DNA of 7,469 nucleotides from positions 1-7,469 of the forward strand of contig JANPGU010000335.1 in the NCBI GenBank assembly GCA_031424095.1. The letters are read 5' to 3'. Positions within the stretch are counted from its first letter, which is position 1. Each line of letters begins with the position of its first letter. Origin of the DNA: ZC4RG30 sp031424095. Its GTDB lineage: Bacteria; Pseudomonadota; Gammaproteobacteria; Steroidobacterales; Steroidobacteraceae. A program made the translations under genes and the position numbers. The notes beneath the pieces were generated by a model. That model was not told the DNA's origin. It worked only from the letters and a program-made list of their open reading frames with translations, and did no database searches. Below, in pieces: positions 5,824-7,469 of this stretch.

Positions 5824-7469
5824 ATGACGGATGCCGGCAGGATCGGATTGGCGCTGGCTGCGATCGCAGCGGCGATATGGCTGGTACGCAGGGCCGCAGC
5901 GCGGTTGTTGCTCTCCCGTGCGAAGCATCGCTCATTGACCGGCCACCCGCGCTGGGCACGGCGCATCGCGGGATGGGTGCCATCGCTGCACTACGATGAT
6001 TCGCGTTTCTTTGAAGCTGACGAAGCCCCTCTGGAAATCTCCGTTCGCCGCAGAGGGGCATTCACCCGCCTGCACCAGTACTACGCGGCAACCTTCCCGA
6101 AATCTGTGGTGGTGACGGCCGAACTCGCGCAGGGCGTGGCCGATGTCGAATTCACGTCGCGCTATCGCGTGCCGTTCCAGTTCAGTCCGATGGTGCGCCG
6201 GAAGCTGGCTCATGGCTCGGTGCTGGCGGCATCCGACGGTCGATGGCTGATAGATCTGGATGGCAACCGCAGCCTGGATCTGACGGGTTCCTACGGCGTG
6301 AACCTGTTTGGCAACGACTTCTACAAGGGCTGCATTCAGCGGGGCGCAGCGCGCGTTGCCGAGCTCGGTCCCGTCCTGGGTGCCCTGCACCCGATAGTCG
6401 CCGCCAACGTGCGCCGGCTGCGGGAGATCTCCGGCCTCGATGCGGTCTCGTTCCACATGTCGGGCACGGAAGCGGTTATGCAGGCCGTGCGCCTGGCGCG
6501 TTACCACACCGGTCGCAGCAAGCTGGTGCGCTTTTGCGGTGCCTATCACGGCTGGTGGGGCGATGTGCAGCCGGGAGTGGGCAATCCGCAGACCGAGAAG
6601 GACACGTTCACGCTGTCGGACATGAGCGTGCTGTCGCTGCGTGTGCTCGACACACGCCGCGACATAGCCTGCGTGTTGATCAATCCGTTGCAGGCCCTGC
6701 ATCCCAACAGCGCAGCGCCGGCCGACTCATCGCTCATTGATGGCGCCCGCCGCACGCATTTCGATCGCGAGGGCTACAGCCGTTGGCTGCTGCAGTTGCG
6801 CGAGGTGTGCTCCAGGCGCGGTATCGTGCTTATCCTTGACGAAGTAATGATGGGGTTTCGCCTGGGCGTGGGCGGCGCGCAGCAGTACTTCGGCGTCAAG
6901 GCGGACATGGTGACCTACGGCAAGTCACTGGGAGGCGGCCTGCCAGTGGGCGTCCTGTGCGGGCGTGCAGATCTGATGCGCCGCTACCGCGAGGACCGGC
7001 CCGTGGACATCTGCTTCGCACGAGGCACATTCAATGCGCATCCCTACGTCATGGGCGCCATGCATGAGTTTCTGCTGCACCTGCAGAGGCCTGCAGCGCA
7101 GCAGCTGCTGGAGCAGGCGGACGGGCTGTGGAACTCGCGCGCCGCGCAATTGAATGCACGGCTGCAGGATGCCGCCCTGCCGCTGCGAATCGGTGCATTT
7201 GGCAGCGTGTGGACACTGACCTATGAAACACCATCACGCTACCACTGGATGCTGCAGTACTACCTGCGCGCCGAAGGATTGGCGCTGTCCTGGGTGGGCA
7301 GCGGACGGTTGATTTTCAGCCTCAACTTCAGCGATGAAGAATTCCTCGTCGTTACAGATCGCTTTGTTGCTGCGGCCAAAGCCATGAGGGACGACAATTG
7401 GTGGTGGCAAAAAGAGGGCGTGACCAACAAGACCATCCGGCGCGGAATTTTGCGTGAATTGATATCGCA
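5824..7469 (+). CDS. Membrane-anchored class III PLP-dependent aminotransferase / glutamate-1-semialdehyde aminomutase-like protein (partial, 3' end outside)
   Basis: The open frame gives 548 residues and continues past the right edge. Residues 6-21 form a hydrophobic segment followed by many Arg and Lys (22-47), a signal-anchor arrangement that would leave the enzyme on the cytoplasmic side. A family-typical fold follows: M-S-G-T-E216 (cofactor phosphate region), G-A-Y-H-G-W (239-244), L-D339-E-V-M-M-G-F-R (Asp that contacts the pyridine nitrogen), and T-Y-G-K367-S-L-G-G-G with the probable Schiff-base lysine. These motifs match glutamate-1-semialdehyde 2,1-aminomutase and related class III enzymes. 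Normal HemL is soluble and about 430 residues, so this is not the housekeeping heme enzyme. Extra features are about 110 residues before the fold, an insertion near 288-315 and a Trp-rich, basic tail after about 522. I recognise the family but not the pathway; roles in lipid or secondary metabolism are possible. ATG 5824 has AAGAGG six bases ahead. Confidence 0.85.
   Translation, partial: MTDAGRIGLALAAIAAAIWLVRRAAARLLLSRAKHRSLTGHPRWARRIAGWVPSLHYDDSRFFEADEAPLEISVRRRGAFTRLHQYYAATFPKSVVVTAELAQGVADVEFTSRYRVPFQFSPMVRRKLAHGSVLAASDGRWLIDLDGNRSLDLTGSYGVNLFGNDFYKGCIQRGAARVAELGPVLGALHPIVAANVRRLREISGLDAVSFHMSGTEAVMQAVRLARYHTGRSKLVRFCGAYHGWWGDVQPGVGNPQTEKDTFTLSDMSVLSLRVLDTRRDIACVLINPLQALHPNSAAPADSSLIDGARRTHFDREGYSRWLLQLREVCSRRGIVLILDEVMMGFRLGVGGAQQYFGVKADMVTYGKSLGGGLPVGVLCGRADLMRRYREDRPVDICFARGTFNAHPYVMGAMHEFLLHLQRPAAQQLLEQADGLWNSRAAQLNARLQDAALPLRIGAFGSVWTLTYETPSRYHWMLQYYLRAEGLALSWVGSGRLIFSLNFSDEEFLVVTDRFVAAAKAMRDDNWWWQKEGVTNKTIRRGILRELIS

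Noticed and set aside
5932..6702. Minus-strand open frame (256 codons) opposite the aminotransferase
   Set aside because: The plus-strand frame has clear catalytic motifs throughout; the antisense frame is His/Gln/Arg-rich low-information sequence.
5824..7469. Housekeeping hemL (glutamate-1-semialdehyde aminomutase)
   Set aside because: The membrane anchor, the long N-terminal region, the internal insertion and the C-terminal tail are not found in HemL; only the general class III fold motifs are shared.

Overview
The window reads as chromosomal DNA of a GC-rich proteobacterium, most likely a gammaproteobacterium. Support comes from the rnr-rlmB pair, from a tRNA-Leu(CAG) with an encoded CCA end next to it, and from the GC-biased third codon positions. 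The composition and gene set would fit a Nevskiales/Xanthomonadales/Steroidobacteraceae-like lineage, but that placement is inference.

Region 1 (1-2046) is the 3' part of a rightward catabolic-looking operon. It holds the last 37 codons of a cyclase-family (kynurenine-formamidase-like) metal hydrolase, then a complete VanA-type Rieske oxygenase. An NAD-dependent SDR of the D-erythronate dehydrogenase (DenD) type follows, starting with a GTG that overlaps the oxygenase stop by 4 bases. The natural reading is oxidation or O-demethylation of an aromatic or other organic acid, followed by dehydrogenation and hydrolysis. The substrate cannot be read from the sequence, and no electron-transfer reductase partner is visible.

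Region 2 (2047-2864) is the most irregular part. After a hairpin and a possible promoter comes a second Rieske gene that keeps the whole [2Fe-2S] domain but stops where the catalytic domain should begin. About 210 bases of visibly lower GC follow, containing an imperfect 46-base inverted repeat. They abut the 3' end of a leftward tRNA-Leu(CAG), a classic integration position. The tRNA has a good promoter of its own on the minus strand with a GC-rich discriminator.

Region 3 (2865-5776) is the housekeeping pair rnr (RNase R) and rlmB (23S rRNA G2251 2'-O-methyltransferase), coupled by an ATGA overlap. The RNase R has no room for the usual N-terminal helix-turn-helix domain and no ATG/GTG start in front of its first cold-shock domain, so its start is uncertain.

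Region 4 (5824-7469) is a class III PLP-dependent aminotransferase related to glutamate-1-semialdehyde aminomutase. It carries an N-terminal membrane anchor and a C-terminal extension, and runs off the window. It is the best candidate for belonging to an incompletely described system lying mostly beyond the right edge. I saw no CRISPR array, intact insertion sequence, phage gene or toxin-antitoxin pair.
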